NCBI GenBank assembly: GCA_023634235.1
Contig: JAMKCF010000002.1
Span: forward strand, 6,059,722-6,123,721
DNA from: Pisaster brevispinus
Lineage: Eukaryota > Echinodermata > Asteroidea > Forcipulatida > Asteriidae
Length of the DNA: 64,000 bases
Direction: 5' to 3'
Numbering within the stretch: position 1 is the stretch's first letter; each line of letters begins with the position of its first letter. Made by a program: the position numbers and the translations under genes. This document shows positions 44,213 to 57,415 of this stretch, piece by piece. The notes under the pieces were generated by a model. The model saw only the letters and a list, made by a program, of their open reading frames with translations. It ran no database searches and was not told the origin of the DNA.

Positions 44213-46265
44213 TTGTATATTATGGCCCCTAACTGTTCTGTAAAAGTTAATTATTTCAGTCAAAGAACTGTTCAGCCCATCAAAGACTCTAGTATACGTT
44301 CTTTTGCAAATTGGATACGAGGGCAAACTTGGAATGAAGTAATCAGTTCTAACTCATGCCAAGCCAAAACCGATGCCTTCTATGCAATGGTCAACCAAAC
44401 TATTGATTCCCATTTTCCCACCAAAACTACCAATAAACATTGTGGTGATAAACCATGGTTCAATGGTCGGATCAGAAGACTAATTTTGAGGAGGCAAAAA
44501 GCTTTTGTTAATGGTGATAAAGTTACACTGTGTTTCCTTAGAAATCAAGTTGCCCGTGAAATAATATCAGCCAAGCAGTCTTACTATGCTGGTAGGGTTC
44601 GTGTGTTACAAAAAACTGATCCTGCAGGGTGGCATCGAAATGTCCGTAACCTAGCCAACATGAAGAATAGTGAGTTGACTATCCATGTTGAAGGTATTGA
44701 TCCTAGTAATAATGAATCCATAGCCGATGAAATTAATAATCACCTCTCCAGTTTTTCACAAACCCAATGTCCCATTAGACTGCAAGATTTGCCAGCGTAC
44801 CTGCCTGCCCAGTACAATATTCCTGAAATTCAACCTTGGGAAACTTATTATTAACTTGGGAAGATCCCAGTGAGTAAAGTGGAGGACCGGATAATTTACC
44901 TGCTAGGATACTTACTGAATTTGCATACGAATTGAGTATTCCATTAACTAATATATTAAATTCATCATTCAAGCAAGGCGTTGTCACATTTCAATGGAAG
45001 CAGGCAAATGTTATTCCTATCCCAAAGACAAAACCCCCCACTTTGCAAAAACTCAGACCGATATCCCTCACTCCCTTTTTAGTCAAACTTGCTGAAGGTT
45101 TCATTTGTAAATGGATAATGAACTCAATTAGCTCTAAATTGGACAATAGACAATTCGGTAATCGAAAAGGTATCTCTACTACCCATTGTATAATTGACAT
45201 TTATAATCACCTAATTACCGGGGCTAACATGCCTAATAATGTTAGTACATTAATACTTACTGATTTTAGTAAGGCTTTCGACAGCATTGATCACCATGTA
45301 GCCATTAAAAGTCTTCTTGAACTTGGGGTTTCCCCGTTAGTTGTGAAATGGGTTGTAAGTTTTCTAACCGAACGTCAACAAAGGGTTAGATATAAGCAAT
45401 CTCTTTCAGACTGGCAAACCTTAACTGGCGGAGTGCCCCAAGGCACCAAATTTGGACCAGTGATTTTTTTAGCATGCATAAACAGTGCTGTTGATCCTAG
45501 TTGTAACAAATGCTGGAATTACGTCGACGATCTGAAGTTGGGTGAAAATAGATTATTTAATCAGGAAAGTAACATTCAATTTGACCTAAATCGATTGGAT
45601 GAGTGGGCTAAGCATAATGGCTTTTCGTTGAATCCTGCAAAATGTCAAACATTGCAGGTCTATTTTAGTCGTAAAAATCCCCTGATAATTTGTACTCTAT
45701 CTCCAATACTCAATTACCATGTGTTTCAAGTGTTAAACTTGTAGGTGTCACTTTTCAGAGTAATCTTAAATGGGATGCTCACGTGACTGACTTGATGAGT
45801 AAGGCTAATCGTAAACTATTCATGTTACGTAAACTGAAGACTGCCGGACTAACCACAATTGAATTGATTATTGTTTACAAGGGTTACATTCGACCAGTAA
45901 TGGAATATGCTGCCCCTGCCTGGCATTCATCGCTGACTCTGGGCCAATCCAACCAGCTAGAACTAGTTCAAAAACGCATTTGTCGTATTCTGCTTGGCAC
46001 TAATTATTATAATTATGACCAAGCTCTATGTGTGTTGAATCTGTATTCCTTGTTTGAAAGGAGGAACAAACTTTGCTCTAAATTTGCTTTGAAAACTTTC
46101 AGGTCTACAAAATTTGCTGACTGGTTCCCCAAGCCGAATAAGGTCCATGGTATGGAGTTAAGAACCAAACGGGTGACTTACAAACATAGAGGTTCAACAA
46201 AAAGATTTCATAATAGCCCTATTCCGTATCTTACTGAATTTTTAAATGACATGCTTAAGGATTGA
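44213..46265 (+). pseudogene. Endonuclease end, reverse transcriptase and C-terminus of the LINE, broken
   Basis: Segment 44213-44854 covers the endonuclease-RT linker (QRTVQPIKDSSIRSFANWI, NKHCGDKPWFNGRIRRL). After a frameshift near 44850 and a TAA near 44873, segment 44932-45744 holds the RT: LRPISLTPFLVKLAEGF, FGNRKGISTTHCIIDIY, LILTDFSKAFDSIDH, GGVPQGTKFGPVIF and CWNYVDDLKLG (YVDD). A second frameshift near 45700 leads into 45690-46265 (LVGVTFQSNLKWDAHV, RPVMEYAAPAWHSSL). It is older than the copy at 25-29 kb by number of lesions. Confidence 0.8.
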
Positions 46266-46376
46266 ATTATGTTTATCTTCTATAAAATAATAGTTTAAAA
46301 TTTTATATTGGATTCATAATAGCCCTGTTGTGTATCTGACTGGATTGCTACATGCCTTTAAACAAAATGTTAGTGC

Positions 46377-46535
<159 letters not shown>

Positions 46536-46688
46536 TTTCAATGATTTACATCGCCTATAAGTATGTTATTTTGCGCTTTAAATTTTTTATAGTCTATGTA
46601 ATTTTACAACTTCCTTCTGTGTATTTGTTTACCTATTGTAACCACTGTGCAATTCAGCCTTCGGGCTGCAATATGGTGTGAATAAACC

Positions 46689-46719
<31 letters not shown>

Positions 46720-49700
46720 GGAAGAGAGTGTACCAGCGACGAAATTGTGTATCATGCAACTAGGAAAACCCAGCCACGCACGCATTATAAGACGTCACCC
46801 TAGCTTTGGTTACATTTTTGTTGGAAAGCCCCCCCAAAAAAAACAAAAACAAAAAAAAAACAAAAAAAAAACCGACAGTTTGTAACAATGTTATACAAAT
46901 AGGCCATTTATTAAAAAATAGTGTGACAATTTTTGGAAACAAAGCATGGAATGTATTTATTTTAAAAGAAAGTTTGCAGAAATGTTGAATTCGGTCAAAT
47001 TAAATCTGAAGATTAAATGTTTTGCTCAATTCGGCCTTCCATTATAACCAGTACGGTTTGTATCAACTCATTAATCAACAATAGGTATCTTCTGCTCTCG
47101 ACTTCTTACGAACGTTTTCAGTCGGGTAATTCCGCGGCTACTGACGGTGATTATGTGTTTGTTGAGGAGGGTACCCAAAACCACTGCTGCTGCCGAACTC
47201 ACCGTGTTATGAAAAATTAATGTCTGATTGGCTGTTTCAGAAAGACCTCCTGAATAGTCGGCAATGTGATGCCATTGGACCGCTCTGTTATAACATGGGT
47301 ATGCAAATACCTCGAGTGCGCTCAATACAATTAAATAAGTGTGTAATAGCAGTGTGTTATGTTTTTATAGGACTCGGGAACGACACGACAACCGGAATCA
47401 AGACCTCCTCCAAAAATCGCACCCTGTTTAGAATCGCCGAGATCAGTCGTGTGAAACGACGCACGGCATGATAACCAAGGTCCCAAGCATTGCACTGACC
47501 ACGCATTCACAAACTAAAGGTCGTTTGTTTGTTCAAGACATCCATCAAAATGGCGAAGGCGGAAGAAATGTTCTTGCTGTTGCAAATTATTAAGTTGCTT
47601 TCCTGTAGGTTTTCGTGCTATTACCAAGCAGCGTCCGATCAAGAAATCCTTAAATTTGGCTTTTCTATTGCCATTTCTTACAAAATGCTCTCGGATACAT
47701 TCATATTTGGAGTCAGGACACTGAGAAGTCGCATAAAAAAAACGGTGCGCCGAGAAAGCGATCGGTGGTAGCCTAACTCAATTACATTACACTAAAGTGG
47801 ACACTGACAGAGCACCAGCGAACTGATAAATAAACAACAGTGCGATCTCACATAAACGAGGGACGTCGGGAACGCGATGTGTGTGATCGTGTGAATGTTT
47901 GTAGTGATATCGCATGCAACCTATGTGACAGACAACTGGCGCCCAAAACAATGGTCGTAAGTTTTCGGTTCTCGTGTGAAAGGGGTATTAGTCAACTGGC
48001 GGGGAAATACTAAGTGCAGTGAATAAAAATTGTTCAACAAACAAAGAAAAAACAAGACAAAAAAACATCTCAGAAAACACAAAAATGCTGAAAGAAAGAC
48101 ATACAGAAAAACCAAAATATACTGAGAAAGAAATTAAAAGTACATATGAGACAAAGAAACAACCGGCAAAACACGGATAAATTAAAGGTGTAATAACAAA
48201 GACACATTTAACAAAAAAGAAAAAAGAAACAAAAACATAGATAATTAAAGAGAAAAGGAAATAAAGTAACAAATAAATAAAGGAACACAGAATCATAATT
48301 TCCATACAAAGAACAAAGTGGATTGCTTAGGCATAATAGTCGCTCAACACAAGTTTAAAATCATCAAAATACCTACAAATGTTCATGCCAAGCATGCATC
48401 ATTGCCAAGTAATACCTTCCCAATATTAAAACTCATGGTCAATTTTTTATCATAAGACAAAACACCATTGCGTGCCGATTTTACATACCGTTATCAAGCC
48501 AAGTTCTACAAAATGATTACCTCTGAGTGTCCATCCAGTTACCCCCCTCACCCCACATTACATTTGCAGCTTTTTAAACGCAACAGTCGCTCCCATCTAG
48601 TGGGGGCCGCGCGAAGGCGGCATCCCGCTAGTTATTTTTAAGCTGGTTTGGCAGGAGATTTTGTCCCCCGGAGATTCTGTCCCCCAATAGACCGTATTGA
48701 ATAACCCCTTTGTTGCTATGAAAGTCGCCATCTTGTAGGGCAAACGGTATGTGCGTCTAAACGCGTACATCAATGAAGAACGCAGCGTTCCCGGTCTGAT
48801 TTCTACGGCACCATAGATATAAAATATAATAATAATCCTCCTTCAGCTCATGTTTTTTTTTCATTTGGGGAAAAATCTCAGGGGGACAGATTATGCAATG
48901 ACGCCAGAACCCAAGCCGTGGTTTCAAAAGAAGCCTTTATCAAAGTAGACACACCATTGGAAGAGTTCATTCATTGCGATTAACACAAGCAAAATCTGGT
49001 GGGAAAAGCTTGTTAAATTAGGTGGTCATTTCATCCAGAAATAAATGGGAAACAACATTTCAAATTTATGCCCAATTCATCTATTTTGTTTTGATTCAAA
49101 AAGTTGTGTCGATTTCGGTGTGCTATGAACCAAGAACGACTATGAGAGTAATATGGTGGTGTTTCAGGCAGACTATCGGCTGACTCACCACATCACTAAT
49201 TAAAAAAAATGACAACTTTCATTTTGAAGAAATCTCCTGTGTTTCTTCGATCATTGCTGATCAGCTTTTAATGTACTTCCCCGAAAAAAAACCTACACTT
49301 TGCGATTCATGATGCTTCACTGTGATTGACATAGCGGACTGGAGCGGGGAAATTTGATCAGAGGTGTCCACCCCAACTTAACAAACTTGGGTAGCTTCTT
49401 AAAGAGCACAGAAAAGAGGGGAAAATGGGCCCCACAGTCGCCGCTTGCGCTTCGCTTGTGACATTCAACTGGGAGAACTGACAGACATTTACCAGAGTTG
49501 AATAAGCTTGATTCTTAGTAGAAGTAGCTTATCGCATGACTTAAAGGGAATGTATACTTTCGGTTTTTGGAACCATTCGATTGTTTTAATCCTATATACG
49601 TATTTATAAATATATTTTTTACAATAAAACTAACCTGTGAATATTTCAATTCAAAAGGTGGTAGCAATTTTGAGATATCGCCGACAATCCGGAGCTGGTT

Positions 49701-49936
49701 GTGGTCAATTCTGTAATTGGAATACACAATCTGAGAAACGTTACTGACAGATAACGTTTCTCAGATAAAATGTGTTTTTCCATAATCACAATACTTCGAA
49801 GTTAAATGATTCCCCAAATGATTTATACCATGGGAAACCGCTGTACTTCTAACTAAGTAAGTTTTTAATGCAATTAGTTTTAAGAGTGATTACCAAACGT
49901 ACACCTTCCAATAAATATGGCTAATATTTTGAACAG
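46720..49936. other. Rest of the long intron
   Basis: No gene recognised. A-rich compound runs lie at 46829-46872. A frame at 47550-47771 starting MAKAEEMFLLLQII is basic at its end and has no known domain; I do not call it a gene. Confidence 0.4.
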
Positions 49937-50079
49937 GTGTTTCGCATTGCATCCTTCACGGCAGCGTTAGGGTTGGCATCAGCGTGTCTAGGATTGTACG
50001 GCATACTTGGATTAATGGTGGCTGGTCCAGATGAACAGCCTCCACCGTGGGGTTGGTACATTTACCAGTCGTGCTCAAG
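49937..50079 (+). CDS. Exon 2 of the PRRT3/4-like gene
   Basis: The acceptor TTTTGAACAG ends at 49936. The 143-base exon is open in the phase delivered by exon 1 and codes a membrane segment followed by a proline-tryptophan motif (QPPPWGWYIYQ). The donor TCAAG|GTACAC is at 50079/50080. Confidence 0.5.
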
Positions 50080-50106
50080 GTACACGTGTTTTAATTATTA
50101 ATGAAA

Positions 50107-50315
50107 CCCGGACCCAATTTCATAGAACTGCTTGTAAACACAAAATGTAGATAAAAAAAATAAAAACATACAAAAATATGCTTACCAGAAAATCCTTACC
50201 AGCCAAACTTTCATGTCACATGTAAAATTTGTGACTGGCATCATGCTCAATTTTGCTCAGCAGAAAGTCGCTAAGCAATAGTCTGTGCTTAAGCAGCTTT
50301 AAAAATGGAACCCAG
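50107..50315. mobile_element. MITE related to the one at 43961
   Basis: The left end GGACCCAATTTCATAGAACT and an inverted, more diverged right end (GCAGCTTTAAAAATGGAACCC) bound about 209 bases. It starts 27 bases after the exon 2 donor. Confidence 0.6.
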
Positions 50316-51860
50316 GTTATGGTACATATTAATGCAGTCACGTATGTGGCAACCAAACAACACTTAAAGATTTGAAGTAAATGGAACATCAATTTGCATT
50401 TGGAGTTGACGCTTTTCCCATGTCTTTGGCACGGCCATCACCTCTATCTGGGTTCCGACACTTTGTGCTCAATCGTGTCTGAATTGGTGGCTGTGTTGCC
50501 ATGGTGATGAATCTGCAGCCGCAGCCGTCAAGTTGAACGCGGCCTGGTATTGCATTGATACAGTTTGAACCATGTAAGCCCTTCCCAATAATTATGCTAA
50601 TTACATGCACATTCAGAAATAATAGTTATATGGATTTATAATGCAAACCTCTCCAGAAAACCAATCTTATGGCAGTTTTCACTGCCGCCGATCATTTTGC
50701 AAATTGTCTGTTTTTTTGGGAGTCTGGTTGAATGTAAAGATGAAAGACCTTTCCCATTAAATATGTAAACTGAACATTGCGCGTGCGCATTAAACAAAAC
50801 TGGGACCATAAAGCCTGGAAGAACAAAAACTTGTGAAGGACTGTTAAATCTTTGTTATCAGAAACAGGTCACCAGCAAAAAATAAAATAAAAACAATATC
50901 TCTATAATAATAATACTAATGAATAAAATGAAAAAAACAATCACGAGGTTTGGGTTTGTTACGACTGGTGCCCCACTCTTTTTGTTTTTACTTAGGAAAA
51001 CAATTTGCTGTGTATTATTTTCTGCTTAACACCTTTATAGATTTTGACCCTGGTTGCCTACTTCAGTTCCTCCTGGAACATGTCGAGTGATGTCATTTTG
51101 CGATGTCTGACAGGGAGCTAATTCCGCTGGATAGGATCAGACTTGGCAAAAGGACGGTCTCCCTACCGTAATGTTTTTGATCTTGATTATACCAACAAGT
51201 GAGTTCCTGCAGACCTCAGAGCAAGACTGCACTGAGTGGTAGAGATGAGTTCACGTCGAAATGCATTTACCTTATTGAATCGCAAATACCATAGAGTTGA
51301 GCACTACTTACACACAAATGAGTATGTGACTCGCCACCATTCACCACTCGCCTCATTTTTAGGGTCCACATTTATACAGGTGTTAGGTGTTTTTTTGCTG
51401 GTGGCCTGTTTCTGCTAAGCAATATTTTGCTGTGCTTAGCAAGTTGTTGTTTTCCCAGGCTTTATGAAGTGGGGCCTAGTATTGTTAGTGCGCACGCACG
51501 AAGTGCAATTTACATATTTCATGAGAAGGGTCTAATATCTTTACATTCGACCAGACTCCTAAAAAGACAGATATTTTGCCCAAGCGGCGTGAGAAGATTG
51601 TGCAAGGCGTCGATGTAACGGGTTAGGCAGTTTACCTGACTGAGCCGAATCACTTGTTTCAAATTAAATAATCTCATGGCTTACTTCACAACGCAACCCT
51701 TCCCGCGTCGATGTCAGCGTTAGGGTAACATGAACGGACAGCTCTTCAGAATCCTGACCATTATGCACAGTAGGATTTATAAATTGGTTGATCGAGGATA
51801 ACTCAAACTAAACACTGTAAATATGTTTTTTTTTATTATTATTATTTTTTTTTATCACAG
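50316..51860. other. Intron 2 remainder of the membrane gene
   Basis: Contains CTGCTAAGC/GCTTAGCA-type MITE remnants near 51390-51480 and T-rich low-complexity sequence before exon 3. No other exon recognised. Confidence 0.4.
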
Positions 51861-51957
51861 CGCTTTATGGGTCTCATGGGGGATTTTATCTACCTGTGAT
51901 TTTGTCTCCTTTGCAGCGAATTGTGAAAATAAGTCTACAAAAGAACAACTTTTGTAA
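51861..51957 (+). CDS. Exon 3 (last coding exon) of the PRRT3/4-like gene
   Basis: The acceptor is a long T-rich tract ending ATCACAG at 51860. The first base completes the split codon from exon 2; 31 further codons follow, hydrophobic first (ALWVSWGILSTCDFVSFAA), then polar, to TAA 51955-51957. Weakest of the three exons because it is short. Confidence 0.4.
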
Positions 51958-53780
51958 TGGTGTCAAAACTCAATGTGCTTGCGAGGTGTCGCTACATCGT
52001 CGTCTCACGCCGGTAGTGCTTTACTCAAAACAAACCTATTTGTGGTGGAATAGTGGTACTTTATGAAACAGTAGTGTGATTTAAATCAGTATCACATCAT
52101 ACAACTTTATCAAAAGCGATTGATAACTGTGTAAATAATCACTTCTCTGTAATTTACGGACACTCGGTGTTTGATTGGGTCACATCATAGTCTTTGCACG
52201 TACTTGCCATCAGCAGCAGCGGCGGCGACGTACCACCCACTTTAAGTCACGTGATAACATGTAAACATTAGTCGCGCGATCGGTCTATGTGGGCCTTTCG
52301 CACACAATGTTCACAATGAAAATAAATTCTAGCAATTCGTGTGACATTTTTACGTATGCTACAGTAACGTATGGCATCTGATTACGTTTAGTTCTTATGA
52401 AGTGATTGAATCTAGATACGAATTTAGGGTGACATAACACACACAATGTACACTAAAACATTGTACATATTGTGTTCGTGTTATAATTTTTTAAAGCTTA
52501 TTTTATTAAACTACACCCTATTGCAAGAAATAGTTTTTAAAAAGATCACATCACTATTAACGTTTTAAATACACCCAATTTGGAACACATTTAGAGGCTA
52601 GTTTTGAATCACGATAGACTTGGAATACCGTCTGTCTTACTATTATTGTTAAAAGTGTTAACGATGATGATTTATCATGGATGTGTACGGTAAGCCTCAG
52701 TCTCAGTTACAGTCAATTTTATTAAAAATCGAATTTGCAGTGGCTGGGTCAAGACAATCCAATTTCTGATGAATGAACTTTTATATAACGGTTTTTTGAA
52801 AGGTTCGTAACTTCACATATGTTTTAAGTTTTATCATAAATCGTGTTTCGTTAGACATTAAAATAATTACTAATTATTTGCACAACCTTTGGACTTTGTT
52901 TTGTCATCTTTGGTATCTATCTTTTACATAACCATTTGAATAGGCCCATGACGCTCGATTTCCCCAAATTTGGTCAACAAGAGAAACGGAAAATTGTATC
53001 TAAAAGTTAAAGTAATATAGGAAATGTAAATGTAGTATTTAGTACAAATAAATGCAAACCCTTAATAACGGAAATAATCTGTGTGCTTGTCTATTTTTTT
53101 TCATAATGGCTCTTACTCTTATACAAACAGTCAACATTGTTTTTGTTTTTGTAGTTTGTTTGTTTAGTTGTTGTTGTTGTGTAAATGTTATTATTGTTGT
53201 TGTTGTTGCTGTTGTTGCTTTTTAGGGTGTGTGGAATCGATCACAACTAGGGTCACCAAGTTATTACAGACCTATTTAATTTTCTGTCGGCAGCATTTTC
53301 CATCAGTATTAATAACTCCCACAACTCAGATTGTTAATTATACTTGCATATGTGCAATACAACATATAAAGCTACTAGGGTCTAGCGAACATGGTTAAAC
53401 GTGACGTAATCCACTTGGTGTGAGAATTTAACGCCCTCTACCGAGTGGCTGAACCAGGTGTAGCCGATAGCAATCGATTCTAATCCCAGTGACTTGGCTG
53501 TGTGTCGATCCGGCAAGTGAAACTCAGGTGGCTGCGGCTGCTGACGAGTCGGGATCGTTGGTGACCATTCTTCCACTTCGTCTTTGCTGACATGGGAGAA
53601 TCATGAACCACTAACTTGCATTCCGTGCTTTGACCTCTATTTTAAACACAATTTGTCAACTTCAGGTTGATTTTGTACGCATCCTTACTAAAACAAATTT
53701 GTAAATACGAAAAGAAGATCCACGTTTTCATTTAAATAGTGTCATTGCGCCTTTTGAGTAATTGAATGACAATCTCTTGC
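51958..53780. other. Non-coding, TTG microsatellite only
   Basis: A GTT repeat with interruptions lies at about 53166-53220. Nothing else recognised. Confidence 0.4.
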
Positions 53781-53784
53781 AAAT

Positions 53785-54170
53785 GGTGGGGGGTGGGTCG
53801 GGGTGTAAAGCTTTGCACAATGTGGGTCTTTGGAAGGCTCATTTATTTATAGGGTAGCCTAATTAGGTCAGTTTGGGTTGGTATTATGGGGTGGGTTGGG
53901 GGTTGGTTGTTGGATTGGGCGGTGGGTGTGGGAGTAAGTGGTGGGCCGGGGAAGTAGGGAAAGAGGTGTAGAGCAATGCACAATGCGGGTTTCTTAATTA
54001 AACTGGGAAACGTGGCTCAAAACAAACAAAAAATCCTTAAAGGTGACTCGCGCCTCATCGGAATGCACTTTTATTACTAGGGCAATTAAGTCTGCTTGGG
54101 GTGGTTAGGGTGGTGGGGTGGGGTAGGGGATGGTTGTGGGCGGGGAAGTCAGTGGTGGGCAGGTTTACAA
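53785..54170 (+). repeat. G-rich block with repeated GGG/GGGG runs
   Basis: Many runs of three to six G separated by one to four bases, in two clusters (53785-53960 and 54095-54160). A phrase GGTGTA[A/G]AGC[T/A]TTGCACAAT-like recurs at about 53798 and 53965, which points to an ancient tandem duplication. G-quadruplex potential on the + strand. Confidence 0.6.
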
Positions 54171-54700
54171 GTGCATTGGCAATATGTAGTGTTTCAATGG
54201 GTGTGTACAAACCCATTGAATTTCATAGTCTTGGTGCAAGACGTCCTTGGCGTTTTTTCTTTGCTACCGAGCGATTATTGAACATTAATGCACATACACT
54301 GTACAGCGCGCTGCGGCGGTTCACCGTTAGTAGTGGCCATGAACATGAGTTCAATGATATGTTAGAGCGCCCTTTATTGGTTAAGCGTGACAGAGCCGAA
54401 TCTATGACCAATCGGTCAGGGGAAAAAATCGCTAAGAACGTCTTGCACTAAGACTAGGGATTTCATTTCGTGTATACATGCAATGGGGCGTGTCGTCGGC
54501 AAAATTCAAAGGGTCATTGTGACCTTTTTAGAAATTCGACTTCATGAATGACTACACTATGAAAAATGGAGGGGTTCTAGTAGAAGACTGTGGGTAGTAT
54601 GACCGGATTTGACCGAACGGTTCTTATGTTAAAAAAAATAAATACAAAAAAAGCCTACCGCTACTGCCCCTTGCGTAACGCATGGTTTAATAAGACAATA
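54171..54700. other. Spacer between G-rich blocks
   Basis: A frame at 54240-54451 exists but has no known domain. Nothing else seen. Confidence 0.3.
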
Positions 54701-54713
54701 CATTCTGGGGTGA

Positions 54714-54975
54714 TCGAGGTGGGGATGGTTGTGGGAGGAGGATCGGTAGGGGAGGTGGTGTTGATCGGGGGAGTGGCGGTAGGGTAGTGGAGTGGCGGTT
54801 TGATCGGGAGTGGGGGCGGGGGAGTAGGTTTGAGGTGGGGTGAAGAGGAGGGGTGTATAGATGGGATTGCTCTTTTTCTACATCCCCACTCCACCATCCC
54901 CCATCCCCAACCCTTCGTACTAACCCCCACCATCATCCCACCACTTCCACTATCCCACCCCTCACCACAATTGCT
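54714..54975. repeat. G-rich then C-rich strand-switched block
   Basis: 54714-54850 is G-rich on the + strand; 54880-54975 is C-rich, partly an imperfect inverted counterpart. Low complexity. Confidence 0.55.
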
Positions 54976-56215
54976 TTCCCCAGAGTAACACCTATTCACA
55001 CAGATGTCTTTTACACATTACATGTTTATATTTGTTACTCTACAGTACTATACTTAATCAAAAAGTCAGCAAGTGCATCATTTTCAAGATTATACTTCCT
55101 AAGAATCGTATTAATTTAAATCACAAAATGTGGTTTGTCACTTGATACAAAACAAATTGCTGACTTGTTCTTTTTTTGAAAACTTTTAAAAAGTTCACTT
55201 TTACTGTTATTCAACGTCAAAGATTAATTCCATTAAACAAAAACATTAGTATATTGTACTCGTAAATAAGTGAGTGTTCATCATCTCTATGGTTTCATAA
55301 AGTTTAATCGGTTTTCATTCTGAAAAAAAGAAAGATTTTGTACGCGGAATTGCCGTGTATTATATTTATTTTTTTATTTTTTTTTATTCACGGAAGCAAA
55401 AGTACAATCGAAAGAAATGTTTACACTATCGAATTCAAGCTTATCAGTCATAATATGATTACTAGCTCTAAATTCCCAAAGTGGCTGAGTGGCTAATTGT
55501 GCTGAGCAATTTCCTGTTGAGCAATAAGCTAGTTTATAGGCAGAAAGCCACCTTTATTGACAAGGAAATAATATGATCTGTACACATGATAGATAACATG
55601 GCATCATGGAGGAAACTGAATGGTGCTGATGAACTTTCGGACTACTCAATGACAGAAGTAGGATGCAAATCAAGGCAACTGACATCTCTCTGATACTCAC
55701 TGAACCACATTGGTTTCATCACGTTAAACTCCTGGGTATTGGGGGAAGGCTGGGGAGGGAGAGGACCCTTGAGTTCTCAGCAGGGGGAAACGAAAGGCAC
55801 TAGCTCAATCATGCAAAAGGAATGTTGAAGTTTCTTGAATTATATTACGGATGGTTCACCTCAATAAATAACAACATCCTTGTCCAGATACTATTTATGC
55901 ATTTATTATTTTCTTGTTTAGGCCTTCCCTGGGTAATCCATTCAGTGATAAAAAAACTCACTGATCTCACATGGATCTTAGCTTACATACAAACTAAAGA
56001 AGTGCACTGAAGAAACAATAATAAAAAAAATTACACGGAACAAACATGGCACTACGTTAAAAACACTGGATTCTAGCACTCCAAAATATTACAAAAAGTG
56101 AATTAAACATGAAGAATGAAATAAAAAATAAACAAAACATTAAACACAAAAGCCTTAACAGATACAAAAACAAAATGAAGTAATAAAACAAAAAAAGTGT
56201 CAGTGAAAAATGGGT
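54976..56215. other. Non-coding, no feature seen
   Basis: AT-rich sequence without recognised frames or repeats. Confidence 0.4.
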
Positions 56216-56640
56216 TTAACTGAGCTGTTTCAGTTGATTTAAAAATTGATGAAAATCTGTTGGCTGCAGAGATTTCAGATTAAGTGGCAAGTTGTTCCAA
56301 GCCTTTGCACCACTGAAATTAAAGGTTGTTATTCCACTTTCTGTTCTAGGGGCGAAAGGACCATATTTCCAACAGTGCTGTTCCTAGTTAGCTGACAGTG
56401 TAATTCGTGAAAACACTGTTAAGGTTACTTGGAACGTTGCCTTTTAAACACTTGAAAACCATTGCATTTACATGACCCTTCTTTCTTATAGAGTTTTCCC
56501 AACCTAGTTCACTACTTACAGCTGAAGCTGATGTTCTAGGTGGAACCTTACGAATAGTCCGCCCTGCTCTGTTCAAAAGAACATCAAGCCGTTTTAATAG
56601 AGTTTTGGAAGCAATACTCCATATAAGATCACATTAATCA
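56216..56640 (-). pseudogene. C-terminal fragment of another LINE ORF2
   Basis: Minus-strand remnants of the region behind the RT: IWSIASKTLLKRLDVLLNRA, GRTIRKVPPRTSASAVSSEL, VFKCLKGNVPSNL and, near the end, FSGAKAWNNLPLNLKSLQ. This kind of AWNNLP ending is typical of jockey/CR1-like ORF2 C-termini. The RT itself is missing, consistent with a 5'-truncated insertion. At least one frameshift lies near 56385. Confidence 0.7.
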
Positions 56641-56948
56641 AACTGCGGGAATATAAACCTTTTCACAATAAGGTCAAAGGTATGCGTAGACAAGACATTT
56701 TGCTCTCTAGATGAACAAGGTCTTCCTGTACGGAAGCCGGATTGTGCCAGGAGATAAGAAGTGAAATATTGTTGCCATGAGCGCAAGAATATTTTGTTGT
56801 ACATTTATCTGGCGGCCGCCATATATTATCTGGCGGCCACCACTTATTGTAATTCGTGGTAGTACGAGAGCAATCAAAACACACCGCATGCACGCACTCA
56901 AAATCCGCAATGTTAAGAACGTGTAGTCCAGATAATTCCTCCTGATAA

Positions 56949-57415
56949 TGTTTCCCCGAGGAACATAAGCTTCACAAAGGGCTCAACAGGAACACAGTAA
57001 AGGTATCATACAACTGCATGCCGAACATGAAGGCAACGATCCGGTCAATCAACAAACAGAAGGTAAACAAGAGGACGACGTCGGTGGTAGAACATGCAGT
57101 TGCCGCCGCAATGTCAAATGCCAGCTGAACGGGGAGTGCCTCAGCAAGAACATTGTGTACCAGGCCACCGTCACGAGCGAAGGCAGGAAGGAGGCATACG
57201 TCGGGCTGACGTCCACAACCTTCAAGGCGAGACTGGCGAATCACAAGAAGTCATTCAGATCCGAGAGCATGAGGGCACAAACAGAGCTAAGTAAACATAT
57301 ATGAGACTTAAAGGACGAAGGGAAATTCTATGAAATTAAATGGGACATTGTTCAGAAAGCGCTGCCATACTCTAACGTAAACAAGAGATGTAATTTGTGT
57401 GTAGCAGAGAAGTAA
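56949..57415 (+). pseudogene. Penelope-like element fragment: linker and GIY-YIG endonuclease
   Basis: The first frame reads PEEHKLHKGLNRNTVKVSY and NCMPNMKATI, the linker after the RT in Penelope-like elements. After a frameshift near 57085 the second frame gives a Cys pair region (CSCRRNVKCQLNGECL), then the GIY-YIG-type core NIVYQATV...EAYVGLT with FKARLANHK and, after TGA 57302-57304, the C-terminal YEIKWDIV and KRCNLCVAEK to the stop at 57413. The RT proper is absent upstream. The family call rests on the order of these blocks and is good. Confidence 0.75.

Noticed and set aside
44213..46265. Reading the LINE as exons of the surrounding membrane gene
   Set aside because: Clear endonuclease/RT motifs, own 3' tail and flanking direct repeats show it is an inserted retroelement.
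47529..47771. 80-codon frame with ATGGCG start context
   Set aside because: No homology recognised, no splice context with neighbours, and it lies in the intron of another gene; kept only as a note.
47921..48305. Very hydrophobic minus frames
   Set aside because: Antisense of an A-rich stretch; composition artefact without start context or homology.
54101..54451. 116-codon frame
   Set aside because: Its first third is G-run translation and no domain is visible in the rest.
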